From the NCBI GenBank assembly GCA_944375815.1, contig CALWBA010000149.1:1-47634 (forward strand): a DNA stretch of 47,634 nt. Reading direction: 5' to 3'. The stretch comes from an uncultured Lachnospiraceae bacterium. Lineage in GTDB: Bacteria > Bacillota > Clostridia > Lachnospirales > Lachnospiraceae. The translations under genes were made by a program, and so were the position numbers. Shown here piece by piece: positions 9,206 through 16,793 of the stretch. Under the pieces are notes generated by a model that saw nothing but the letters and a program-made list of their open reading frames with translations, made no database searches and had not been told where the DNA came from. The stretch's first letter is position 1. Each line of letters starts with the position of its first letter.

Positions 9206-10057
9206 ATGAAAAGATCCTTTGCAAAGACACTCTGTCTGGCTCTGCTCTTTCTGTTATTGCCTTTTTTCATTACTGCATTTCTTTCAGGAAAGGAGGCTAT
9301 TCAGCTGACAGCCGACTTTGACCTGGAGACACTTATGCCGGAGCTGATTTATCAGGAAATGTCTGGGGAATATGAAGAGGAGGCGCTGAAAGCGCAGGCT
9401 GTGCTGATCAGAAGCCGTCTGAGTGTGCAGCTGAAAGAGGGGCTTGACAGAGAGGAGCTGGAACAGAGTGTACAGCTTAACCGGGAACAGCGCCAGGATT
9501 ACCTGCGCGACTGGAACCGATATGCAGACGCGGCGAAAGCGACAGAGGATGAAGTGCTCAGCTATGCCGGCAAGACTGTGGAGGGAGCATTCTGCATGGT
9601 CAGTGCGGGAAAAACAAGAGCGGGATCAGAAAATTTTCCAGATGGAAGCTATGGTTATCTGACACAGCAGGACAGTGAGATGGATCTGCAGTCACCGGAT
9701 TATCTGCGCGCGTATACACTCTCCCCGGAAACAGTATCACAGAAGCTTGCTGCAGCAGGGGTGACAGCTTCAGGCACCGTTGAGATAACCGGACAGGACA
9801 GCGCAGGATATGTTACAGAAGTTACTGTCGGAGAGACAAAAATCGGCGGAGAGTCGTTTCGGCGAGCACTGGGATTGTGTTCGGGATGCTTTTCCGTTCA
9901 GGAGGAAGACGGCCAGATCAGATTTGTATGCAAAGGAGTAGGACATGGATTCGGTATGAGCCAGTACGGTGCAAACGTGCTTGCAGAGCAGGGAAAGGAC
10001 TACAGGGAAATCCTGGATTACTATTTTCCTGAAGCCACAGTGCAAAAAAGAGAGTGA
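9206..10057 (+). CDS. SpoIID-like lytic transglycosylase
   Basis: A 283-residue protein with an N-terminal hydrophobic signal anchor (about 5-28). The SpoIID domain shows the [16 protein letters not shown] segment near 51-66, with the Glu of the family catalytic position, and the C-terminal [11 protein letters not shown] motif around 250-260. SpoIID cleaves glycan strands lacking stem peptides during engulfment, and similar domains occur in non-sporulation amidase enhancers such as LytB. The length is somewhat shorter than B. subtilis SpoIID. The next gene is a LytM-domain protein, as in the spoIID-spoIIQ arrangement of clostridia, which favours a sporulation role. Confidence 0.85.
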   Translation: MKRSFAKTLCLALLFLLLPFFITAFLSGKEAIQLTADFDLETLMPELIYQEMSGEYEEEALKAQAVLIRSRLSVQLKEGLDREELEQSVQLNREQRQDYLRDWNRYADAAKATEDEVLSYAGKTVEGAFCMVSAGKTRAGSENFPDGSYGYLTQQDSEMDLQSPDYLRAYTLSPETVSQKLAAAGVTASGTVEITGQDSAGYVTEVTVGETKIGGESFRRALGLCSGCFSVQEEDGQIRFVCKGVGHGFGMSQYGANVLAEQGKDYREILDYYFPEATVQKRE

Positions 10058-10171
10058 AGCATAGTATAGATTTCGTAATTCTGGAAACTCTATGAATAAC
10101 AGGCAACACCGCCGGAGCTTTATAAGGCAACGGGAGGGAAGCGGAAAGTTATTGATAGAGGTGAAAGGATT

Positions 10172-10960
10172 ATGAGTAAAAAATCAAGAACATGGAAACT
10201 TGCCGTCAGCGGTGCGCTGGCACTCACTGTAATTGCAGCGGGAATTTTTACGTATCGTTATGAAAGTGCAAGCTACAAGGAACAGATGGACGAACTGGAG
10301 AAGCAGCAGACAGCTGATGCCGAGGACACAGAAGAGAAAAATGAGCCAAAAGAGGCACTAAAAGAGGTACCGGAAGAGGAACCTGAAACTGCTGATGTGA
10401 GCACTGACAGTGTGGATGCAGTGACGCAGGAGGATGAGACACAGGTACAGCAGGAAACAGAAAATACACAGCCCAAGCAGCCAGAAGAGGAGGCAGCGGA
10501 TACGGCAGTGCGCTCAATATTGCCGGAGCTGAATTTTTCAGAGGAGACAGTTCTGCAGGCTCCCGTCAATGGACAGGTGCTGATTGATTACAGTATGGAT
10601 TCCACAGTATATTTCCCAACACTTAACGTCTATAAGTATAACCCGGCTGTTATTCTGTCAGCGGCAGAGGGAGAGCAGGTTCTGGCAGCAGCAAACGGAA
10701 AAGTGACATCCATCGGGCAGAATGATGAGACAGGCCGTACAGTGACAATGGACCTGGGAAATGGATATGAAGCGGTATACGGACAGCTTCAGGAAGTAAA
10801 CGTTACAGAGGGCGCCTACGTGTATGAGGGCGCATCTATCGGAACGGTGGGAACACCTACGAGATACTATTCCCAGGAGGGAACAAATCTGTATTTTCAG
10901 ATGAAAAAAGACGGACAGAGCATTGATCCGATGCTGTATTTAAACGGAGCAGAGGAATAA
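10172..10960 (+). CDS. Degenerate LytM/M23 domain protein, SpoIIQ-like
   Basis: A 262-residue membrane-anchored protein. It has one membrane segment at about 9-27, a long acidic Glu/Thr/Gln-rich linker to about 115, and then a LytM (M23) fold whose VLAAANGKVTSIG and GYEAVYGQL segments are recognisable. The zinc ligands are not. The first His position reads YNPAVIL and the final HxH reads NLYFQM, so the domain is predicted to be inactive. SpoIIQ uses such a domain as a docking partner for SpoIIIAH across the engulfing septum. Position after spoIID supports this role. No SpoIIID gene follows. Confidence 0.75.
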   Translation: MSKKSRTWKLAVSGALALTVIAAGIFTYRYESASYKEQMDELEKQQTADAEDTEEKNEPKEALKEVPEEEPETADVSTDSVDAVTQEDETQVQQETENTQPKQPEEEAADTAVRSILPELNFSEETVLQAPVNGQVLIDYSMDSTVYFPTLNVYKYNPAVILSAAEGEQVLAAANGKVTSIGQNDETGRTVTMDLGNGYEAVYGQLQEVNVTEGAYVYEGASIGTVGTPTRYYSQEGTNLYFQMKKDGQSIDPMLYLNGAEE

Positions 10961-10997
10961 AAAAGAATCCTGCTTTGGATGCACAAAAGGAGAGAAA

Positions 10998-11093
10998 ATG
11001 AGTATAATAAAGCAGATGAGAAACGCATTGGAAAATCCGCAATCGATCTTTTTACATGAAACCTCAGAAGAGGCGGGATTTTTCAAGGAATGA
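10998..11093 (+). CDS. Small ORF of 31 codons, unknown
   Basis: ATG at 10998 is preceded by an AGGAGAG ribosome site six bases upstream and reads 31 codons to TGA. The peptide is polar, without membrane segment or recognised domain. Its second half overlaps a nested inverted repeat, so the region may instead act as an RNA or DNA structure. It lies 37 bases after the LytM gene and could be co-transcribed with it. No function is assigned. Confidence 0.35.
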   Translation: MSIIKQMRNALENPQSIFLHETSEEAGFFKE

Positions 11094-11115
11094 GGTACCA
11101 TTTCTTATCGATTGC
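11039..11115. repeat. Nested inverted repeat
   Basis: GCAATCGAT at 11039-11047 is the exact complement of ATCGATTGC at 11107-11115. Inside, ACCTCA at 11061-11066 pairs with TGAGGT at 11091-11096 and GAAA with TTTC nearby. A separate hairpin follows (GAGGCTG at 11132-11138 with CAGCCTC at 11145-11151). None has a T run, so they are not simple terminators. A structured leader before the GIY-YIG gene or a small mobile-element remnant are possible. Confidence 0.5.
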
Positions 11116-11177
11116 TTCATTATAAATCTTCGAGGCTGCAGCGCCAGCCTCATTACATAGAGTTACGGGAGAAAAAG

Positions 11178-11423
11178 ATGAACTATACGTATGTTGTAGA
11201 ATGCAGTGACGGCACGCTGTATACAGGATGGACAAACAATCTCGAGAAAAGAATTGCCTGCCATAATGCAGGAAAGGGTGCAAAATACACAAAGACGCGC
11301 CGGCCGGTAACACTGGTATACTGTGAAACTTTCGAGACAAAGGAAGACGCAATGCGCAGGGAGTATGCGATCAAACAGATGTCCCGGAAGGAAAAACAAT
11401 CACTGATTTCAAAAAAATTATAA
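11178..11423 (+). CDS. GIY-YIG domain protein (UPF0213/YhbQ type)
   Basis: An 81-residue protein made up almost entirely of a GIY-YIG endonuclease-like domain: YVVECSDGTLYTGWTNNLEKR at the N-terminus (the GIY and YIG strands read YVV and YTG), the conserved Arg in LEKRI, and KTRRPVTLVYCE. Family members of this size act on DNA ends in E. coli (YhbQ), but most are uncharacterised. The ATG at 11178 was chosen because it follows GGGAGAAAAAG and begins exactly at the domain. An earlier in-frame ATG at 11112 has no ribosome site and would add an unrelated stretch. Confidence 0.85.
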   Translation: MNYTYVVECSDGTLYTGWTNNLEKRIACHNAGKGAKYTKTRRPVTLVYCETFETKEDAMRREYAIKQMSRKEKQSLISKKL

Positions 11424-11526
11424 AAATTTTGTGACACCCCTTGCATTTTTACAGGAAAAGAAGTAGTATAATAAAAAGCAACACATAGTAATTAAAACTA
11501 CATGTAAAAGTCTGAGAGGTGACAAT

Positions 11527-12189
11527 ATGAAGTTTAAAATTAAAGACCCGGGAAGTGCCATTACTCATTTTATCGCGTTTCTGCTTGCGGCGCTCGGCGC
11601 GGCACCGCTTTTGATAAAAGCCGCAAGGGAACCGGACACGCTTCATGTGATTGCAATGGGAATTTTTATTCTGAGCATGATGCTTTTGTATGCTGCCAGT
11701 ACGATTTATCATACACTCAACATTAATGAGAAGGTAAACCGACGGCTCAGAAAGATGGATCACATGATGATCTTCATATTGATTGCGGGAAGTTATACAC
11801 CGGTTTGCCTGATTGCCTTAAATGGAAGGACGGGAACAATTCTGTGTGCAGCGGTGTGGGCTATTGCGCTGATCGGCATTATCGTGAAAGCGTGCTGGAT
11901 TACCTGCCCGAAGTGGTTTTCCTCAGTGATTTATATCGGGATGGGATGGCTGTGCGTTCTTGCTTTTTCACAGATCTTCCAGGCACTCTCCCGACCGGCA
12001 TTTGGATGGCTGCTTGCAGGAGGAATTATTTATACGATCGGAGGAATCATCTACGGACTTAAGCTTCCGATCTTTGATGCAAAGCATAAGAACTTCGGCT
12101 CTCATGAGATCTTCCATCTGTTTGTGATGGGAGGAAGCTTCTGCCACTTTGTTGTAATGTATTTCTTTGTGGCTGGAATGGCAATTTAA
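11527..12189 (+). CDS. Hemolysin III family membrane protein (PAQR-like)
   Basis: A 220-residue integral membrane protein with about seven hydrophobic helices. It carries the family histidines and motif (STIYHTLN with DHMMIF in the first third, and the HEIFHLFVMGGSFCHF segment near 195-210), matching the PAQR/hemolysin III (YqfA/TrhA) family. These conserved His/Ser/Asp positions form a predicted metal site. Despite the name, members are thought to affect membrane lipid homeostasis or act as metal-dependent hydrolases; direct haemolysis is doubtful. It is monocistronic, with an AGAGGTG ribosome site. Confidence 0.88.
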   Translation: MKFKIKDPGSAITHFIAFLLAALGAAPLLIKAAREPDTLHVIAMGIFILSMMLLYAASTIYHTLNINEKVNRRLRKMDHMMIFILIAGSYTPVCLIALNGRTGTILCAAVWAIALIGIIVKACWITCPKWFSSVIYIGMGWLCVLAFSQIFQALSRPAFGWLLAGGIIYTIGGIIYGLKLPIFDAKHKNFGSHEIFHLFVMGGSFCHFVVMYFFVAGMAI

Positions 12190-12232
12190 ATTTTTATTAT
12201 TCAGAAGATACACAAAAATATCAAAAATATCC

Positions 12233-12262
12233 TTGACTTCACAAGGAAAAAAATGTTATAGT
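12233..12262 (+). promoter_or_regulatory. Extended -10 promoter of the structured RNA and polyamine operon
   Basis: TTGACT at 12233-12238, an 18-base spacer and TATAGT at 12257-12262 preceded by TGT (extended -10). This is among the best sigma-A type promoters in the window. Transcription should begin near 12268, well before the next protein start at 12708. Confidence 0.8.
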
Positions 12263-12267
12263 GAAAA

Positions 12268-12626
12268 CAGTCATGGGATTTGTTTGGTTTACAGAGTTTC
12301 CATGCAAATATTTACTGACTGCCCGGTGGGCGGACAGCCGGCAGAACAAGCCGAGCGGCAACATTTGTTGCCTTATTGATTGAGTTAGAAGCTCAAATTT
12401 TATAAGTTGGTTACTTTATAACCAGTGCGCAGATGTGCACATCAACTTGTGAAACGGTCAATAAGAGTAGTAAAAGTGAGATATTTGCTATATAGACTCT
12501 GAAATCTGTAATCCATGAATACTGAAAGTTTGATAAAGCGCCGCATCCCGTCTGTGGATGCCGGATTTGATATGACATGGAGAAAAACGCAAGTAATGTG
12601 CATCAGCATATTGCCTGCGTTTTTTT
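12268..12626 (+). ncRNA. Unassigned structured RNA upstream of speD
   Basis: About 360 bases with no convincing gene, bounded by a strong promoter and an intrinsic terminator. Visible helices are CAGTCA 12268-12273 with TGACTG 12316-12321; GGCAACA 12357-12363 with TGTTGCC 12366-12372; a multibranch closed by CTTATTGA 12372-12379 and TCAATAAG 12458-12465, holding TTGAG/CTCAA and an ATAAGTTG/CAACTTGT arm with further hairpins; CCATG 12513-12517 with CATGG 12576-12580, enclosing GCATCC/GGATGC. It lacks the signatures I would look for in RNase P RNA, tmRNA, SRP RNA, T-box, SAM-I, lysine, cobalamin or guanidine-I RNAs. It may be a regulatory leader of the polyamine operon or an independent small RNA. 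Confidence 0.6.
12583..12626 (+). terminator. Intrinsic terminator before speD
   Basis: AAAAACGCA at 12583-12591 pairs with TGCGTTTTT at 12616-12624, extended inside by AATGTGC with GCATATT, and is followed by the T run. It ends about 80 bases before the speD start, the position expected of an attenuator. TGCACAT at 12436-12442 could compete for the ATGTGCA of the 5' arm, a possible antiterminator. Confidence 0.75.
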
Positions 12627-12707
12627 CATGCACAGGATATGCAGGCGAGAATGGGAACAGTAAAAACGGTTTTCCAGGTATAAGTAATGTATGGTGGTGC
12701 GGCTAAG

Positions 12708-13484
12708 ATGAAAGAAAAGATGAAATTATACGGATTTAATAATCTGACCAAAGCTCTGAGTTTTAATATTTACGATGTCTGTTATGCAAAGACGCCGCGT
12801 GAGCAAAAGGATTATATAGCCTATATTGATGAACAGTATAACTCAGAGAGGCTAACAAAGATTCTCACGAATGTGACAGATATGATAGGCGCTAAGGTTC
12901 TCAATATTTCGAGTCAGGATTATGAGCCTCAGGGAGCGTCTGTGACAATCCTGGTGGCAGAAGGCTCGATGGTGCCTGCGGGCGAGACATATCTCGCACA
13001 CCTTGACAAGAGCCATGTGACAGTGCACACGTATCCGGAGTATCATCCAGAGACGAGCCTTGCTACCTTCCGAGTGGATATTGACGTTGCAACATGCGGG
13101 GAAATCACACCGCTGTCTACGCTTGATTATCTGATCGGCTCTTTCGATTCGGATATTATTACGATGGATTACCGGGTGCGTGGATTCACACGTGATGTCG
13201 ATGGAAGAAAGCTGTTTCTGGATCATGATATTACATCGATTCAGGATTATATTGATCCGGAAACTCTGCTTCGGTATGATGCAGTGGATATCAACGTATA
13301 CGAAGCAAATCTGTTCCATACGAAAATGATGTTAAAAGAAATAGACCTGCAGAATTATCTGTTCAAGACGGATGTCTATGAACTGCCTCCCAGAATGAGG
13401 CTTGAGATTATGGACAACCTGCGCAGGGAAATGATTGAAATTTTCAGTGAAAGAAATATTTATGATACCAGGGTAAAAAGGTAG
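12708..13484 (+). CDS. S-adenosylmethionine decarboxylase proenzyme, E. coli type
   Basis: A 258-residue pyruvoyl enzyme that decarboxylates S-adenosylmethionine to provide the aminopropyl donor for spermidine. It closely follows the E. coli SpeD pattern from the first residues ([23 protein letters not shown]). The self-cleavage site lies in [14 protein letters not shown], between Lys101 and Ser102, the Ser becoming the pyruvoyl group. The ATG at 12708 matches the usual N-terminus; another in-frame ATG at 12687 would add seven residues and both have weak ribosome sites. The terminator upstream suggests conditional expression. It is the first gene of the polyamine operon. Confidence 0.93.
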   Translation: MKEKMKLYGFNNLTKALSFNIYDVCYAKTPREQKDYIAYIDEQYNSERLTKILTNVTDMIGAKVLNISSQDYEPQGASVTILVAEGSMVPAGETYLAHLDKSHVTVHTYPEYHPETSLATFRVDIDVATCGEITPLSTLDYLIGSFDSDIITMDYRVRGFTRDVDGRKLFLDHDITSIQDYIDPETLLRYDAVDINVYEANLFHTKMMLKEIDLQNYLFKTDVYELPPRMRLEIMDNLRREMIEIFSERNIYDTRVKR

Positions 13485-13564
13485 GCATCTTCTCCTCTGC
13501 AGGAAGAGATACGTTTAGAAGCCCAGGGTAATAAGATACGGAAGTTGAAAGGGGGATGTTTTCC

Positions 13565-15013
13565 ATGGGAGAGCTTTCTCAGGAGAGCGCGCCGATTTAT
13601 GAGGCGCTTCAGAAATTTCAGAAGATGCGAGTAGTGCCGTTTGATGTGCCGGGACATAAGCGCGGCAGAGGCAACCCGGAACTGGCACAGCTTCTCGGTG
13701 AAAAGTGCGTAAATATGGATGTAAATTCCATGAAGCCGCTGGACAATCTCTGTCATCCGGTTTCGGTAATCCGCGATGCGGAGATTCTGGCAGCGGAGGC
13801 ATTTGGAGCGGCACACGCATTTCTGATGGTCGGAGGCACGACTTCGGCGGTTCAGAGTATGGTTCTCTCTGCGGCAAAGCGGGGTGAGAAGATCATTCTT
13901 CCACGAAATGTCCACCGCAGCGTTATGGGAGCCATGGTACTTTGCGGAGCTGTTCCGGTGTATGTAAATCCGGAGTGCAATGAGGAACTGGGAATTCCGC
14001 TCGGCATGAGCGTTGCGGCAGTGGAACGCGCCATTTTAGAGAATCCGGATGCAAAGGCAGTGCTTGTCAACAATCCTACGTATTACGGCATTTGCTCTGA
14101 CCTTCGCGCTATTGTGAAACTGGCGCACGACCACGGCATGCTCTGTCTGGCAGACGAGGCGCACGGTACGCACTTTTATTTCGGAGATAATCTTCCGGTG
14201 TCAGCAATGGCGGCAGGAGCTGACATGGCAGCAGTGTCTATGCATAAATCAGGCGGAAGCCTCACACAGAGCTCACTTTTGCTGACAGGTCCTCAGATGT
14301 CAGAAGGTCATGTGCGCCAGATTATAAATCTGACGCAGACGACGAGCGGATCTTATCTGCTGCTTTCAAGTCTGGATATCTCCCGCAGGAATCTGGCGCT
14401 TCGCGGCCGTGAGGCGTTTGCCAAGGTATGCCAGATGGCTGAGTACGCCAGAGAGGAGATTAACGGAATCGGGGATTATTACGCCTATGGACGTGAGCTG
14501 ATCAACGGAGACAGTATCTACGACTTTGACACCACGAAGCTGTCTGTGAATACGCTTCATGTTGGACTTGCGGGAATTGAGGTCTATGACCTGTTAAGAG
14601 ATGAGTATGACATCCAGATTGAGTTTGGCGATCTTGGAAATATCCTCGCTTATCTGTCAATAGGGGACAGAAAACGGGACATTGAAAGACTGGTGAGCGC
14701 GCTTTCTGAGGTTAAGAGAAGATTTCAGCGTGAGAAGGCGGGACTGATGAGCCAGGAATATATGGAACCGCTTGTGGATGTATCTCCGCAGGATGCGTTT
14801 TATGCTGACAAAGAGTCTCTGCCGCTTCGAATGACGGAAGGGCGCGTATGCAGTGAGTTTGTAATGTGCTATCCGCCCGGAATACCGATTCTGGCACCGG
14901 GTGAGAGAATTACCAGAGAAATTCTGGACTACATAGAGTATGCCAAGGAGAAGGGATGCTCAATGACTGGTCCTGAGGACGCAATGATTGAACGGCTGAA
15001 TGTATTAAAGTAG
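13565..15013 (+). CDS. Biosynthetic arginine decarboxylase, Orn/Lys/Arg decarboxylase family
   Basis: A PLP-dependent decarboxylase of about 482 residues, the B. subtilis SpeA size, lacking the N-terminal response-regulator-like wing of the E. coli inducible enzymes. PLP-binding features are the DEAH segment at 197-200 and the Schiff-base Lys228 in SMHKSGG. Arginine is the likely substrate because an agmatinase gene lies two genes downstream; lysine or ornithine cannot be excluded by sequence. The ATG at 13565 is preferred because the AAAGGGGG ribosome site at 13548-13555 lies nine bases before it, while the ATG at 13556 abuts that site. Confidence 0.88.
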   Translation: MGELSQESAPIYEALQKFQKMRVVPFDVPGHKRGRGNPELAQLLGEKCVNMDVNSMKPLDNLCHPVSVIRDAEILAAEAFGAAHAFLMVGGTTSAVQSMVLSAAKRGEKIILPRNVHRSVMGAMVLCGAVPVYVNPECNEELGIPLGMSVAAVERAILENPDAKAVLVNNPTYYGICSDLRAIVKLAHDHGMLCLADEAHGTHFYFGDNLPVSAMAAGADMAAVSMHKSGGSLTQSSLLLTGPQMSEGHVRQIINLTQTTSGSYLLLSSLDISRRNLALRGREAFAKVCQMAEYAREEINGIGDYYAYGRELINGDSIYDFDTTKLSVNTLHVGLAGIEVYDLLRDEYDIQIEFGDLGNILAYLSIGDRKRDIERLVSALSEVKRRFQREKAGLMSQEYMEPLVDVSPQDAFYADKESLPLRMTEGRVCSEFVMCYPPGIPILAPGERITREILDYIEYAKEKGCSMTGPEDAMIERLNVLK

Positions 15014-15026
15014 AAAGGAGCAGGGT

Positions 15027-15878
15027 ATGGAATTTTGGTTTTCGGAAGTGCAGACGCCCAATGTGAAAATGTCAATCCGTGTGGACAGGCAGCTCTACAG
15101 CGGGCGCAGCGAGTTTCAGAGGATCGATGTGTTTGAATGTCCCGAGTTCGGGCGGTTTCTGACGCTGGACGGATATATGATGCTAACGGAAAAAGATGAA
15201 TTTATTTATCACGAGATGATTACACACATCCCGATGGCGGTGCATCCGCGCGTCAGGGACGTGCTGGTAATCGGAGCGGGAGACGGCGGCGTAATTCGTG
15301 AACTGACGCGTTATCCCGAGATCGAGCGCATTGACATGGTGGAGATTGATGAGCTGGTGGTAGAGGTATGCAAGAAGTATCTGCCCAAAACGGCATGCCG
15401 CCTGGATGATCCCAGACTTACTATCTACTATGAGGACGGACTTAAGTTCATTCGTTCCTGCAAGGATAAATATGATCTGATCATCGTGGATTCCACAGAC
15501 CCGTTTGGACCGGGAGAAGGACTGTTTACGAAGGAATTTTACGGAAACTGCTATAATGCGCTTCACGATGACGGCATCATGGTGAACCAGCACGAGAGCC
15601 CGTTCTATGATGATGATGCTGCGGCATGCCAGAGAGCACATAAGCGTATCGTAGAGTCCTTCCCGATAAGCCGTGTTTATCAGGCACACATTCCGACGTA
15701 CCCGTCCGGGCACTGGCTGTTCGGATTTGCGTCCAAGAAGTATCATCCGCTGAAGGATCTGCAGGAGGCCAGATGGAATCTGCGGGGTCTTTCATGCAAA
15801 TATTATACGACGACATTGCACAAGGGCGCGTTTTATCTGCCCGCATATGTGGAGGAATTATTAAAAGATGTTGAGTAG
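15027..15878 (+). CDS. Spermidine synthase (aminopropyltransferase)
   Basis: A 283-residue aminopropyltransferase that moves the propylamine group from decarboxylated S-adenosylmethionine to putrescine. The nucleotide-binding GAGDGG motif is at 83-88, the EID acidic loop follows, and the catalytic DSTDP motif is at 155-159. An N-terminal beta domain covers the first 50 residues. It starts 13 bases after speA with an AAAGGAG site and overlaps the agmatinase gene by 11 bases. Agmatine could be an alternative acceptor, as in thermophiles, and the agmatinase homologue would then complete spermidine; this is only a possibility. Confidence 0.93.
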   Translation: MEFWFSEVQTPNVKMSIRVDRQLYSGRSEFQRIDVFECPEFGRFLTLDGYMMLTEKDEFIYHEMITHIPMAVHPRVRDVLVIGAGDGGVIRELTRYPEIERIDMVEIDELVVEVCKKYLPKTACRLDDPRLTIYYEDGLKFIRSCKDKYDLIIVDSTDPFGPGEGLFTKEFYGNCYNALHDDGIMVNQHESPFYDDDAAACQRAHKRIVESFPISRVYQAHIPTYPSGHWLFGFASKKYHPLKDLQEARWNLRGLSCKYYTTTLHKGAFYLPAYVEELLKDVE

Positions 15879-16767
15879 AAATGTAGAAGTATTTATGGCG
15901 TGTGAGAGCAGCTTTGAGGAGGCGGATACCGTTCTTTTCGGAGCGCCGTTTGACTCTACAACCTCTTTCCGTCCGGGAACGAGATTCGGAAGCGCTGCAA
16001 TCCGCCGGGAGTCTTACGGACTGGAATGTTACAGTCCATATCAGGATCGGGATCTGACAGACGGCAGTGTGATGGACAGCGGTGATCTGGAGCTGTCCTT
16101 TGGAAATACAGAGCGTGCTTTAAAGAGTATTGAAGAGCGTGCAGAGATTATTTTAAAGGCAGGAAAGCGCCCGTTTATGCTGGGAGGGGAACATCTCGTG
16201 ACTCTGGGAGCATTCCGCGCAGCAGCGAGAAAATATCCCGATATTCAGATCATACATTTTGACGCTCATGCGGATCTGAGAGATGAATATCTTGATGCAG
16301 AGTTATCACATGCGTGCGTTCTGCGAAGATGCTGGGATATTATCGGGGACGGAAAAATATACCAATACGGCATCCGTTCGGGCGACCGGGAGGAATTCCG
16401 CTGGGGAGCACATCATGTATTCACGCACAAATTTGACTTTGAGGGACTCGAGGAGACAGTCAGAAAACTGAAAGGAAAGCCGGTATACTTTACGGTGGAT
16501 CTGGATGTTCTGGATCCGTCTGTATTTCCGGGGACAGGTACGCCGGAGCCAGGCGGTGTGAGCTTCGATGAGCTGCGGCGCGCAGTGACGCTGGTATGCT
16601 CGAAGCTTCAGATTGTGGGATGCGATGTCAACGAACTGAGCCCGCACTATGATGCGAGCGGCATATCCACAGCGGCGGCCTGCAAAATTGTCAGAGAAAT
16701 GCTTCTGGCGCTGCAGGGACAGGAAGATAAAGCGCGTGTTGCGCTTGCGGCGTCTAAGAGCGCGTAA
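15868..16767 (+). CDS. Agmatinase (ureohydrolase)
   Basis: A 299-residue arginase-fold enzyme. The manganese-site motifs are GGEH at 106-109, HFDAHAD at 130-136 and DLDVLDP at 211-217, all intact. It hydrolyses agmatine to putrescine and urea. The same fold also serves N-carbamoyl- or aminopropyl-agmatine substrates. The start overlaps the end of speE and has a GGAGG site at 15850-15854 inside that gene, so the two are translationally linked. In this operon it joins the arginine decarboxylase to the spermidine-forming enzymes. Confidence 0.9.
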   Translation: MLSRNVEVFMACESSFEEADTVLFGAPFDSTTSFRPGTRFGSAAIRRESYGLECYSPYQDRDLTDGSVMDSGDLELSFGNTERALKSIEERAEIILKAGKRPFMLGGEHLVTLGAFRAAARKYPDIQIIHFDAHADLRDEYLDAELSHACVLRRCWDIIGDGKIYQYGIRSGDREEFRWGAHHVFTHKFDFEGLEETVRKLKGKPVYFTVDLDVLDPSVFPGTGTPEPGGVSFDELRRAVTLVCSKLQIVGCDVNELSPHYDASGISTAAACKIVREMLLALQGQEDKARVALAASKSA

Positions 16768-16793
16768 ATATAAAATTTCAGGAGGATACAATC

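Noticed and set aside
11112..11177. Longer GIY-YIG protein
   Set aside because: No ribosome site before the ATG at 11112, and the added residues overlap the hairpin region; 11178 has a good site.
12268..12626. RNase P RNA, tmRNA or SRP RNA
   Set aside because: The GAGGAAAGTCC core of RNase P, the tRNA-like ends and tag codons of tmRNA, and the SRP loop motifs are all absent.
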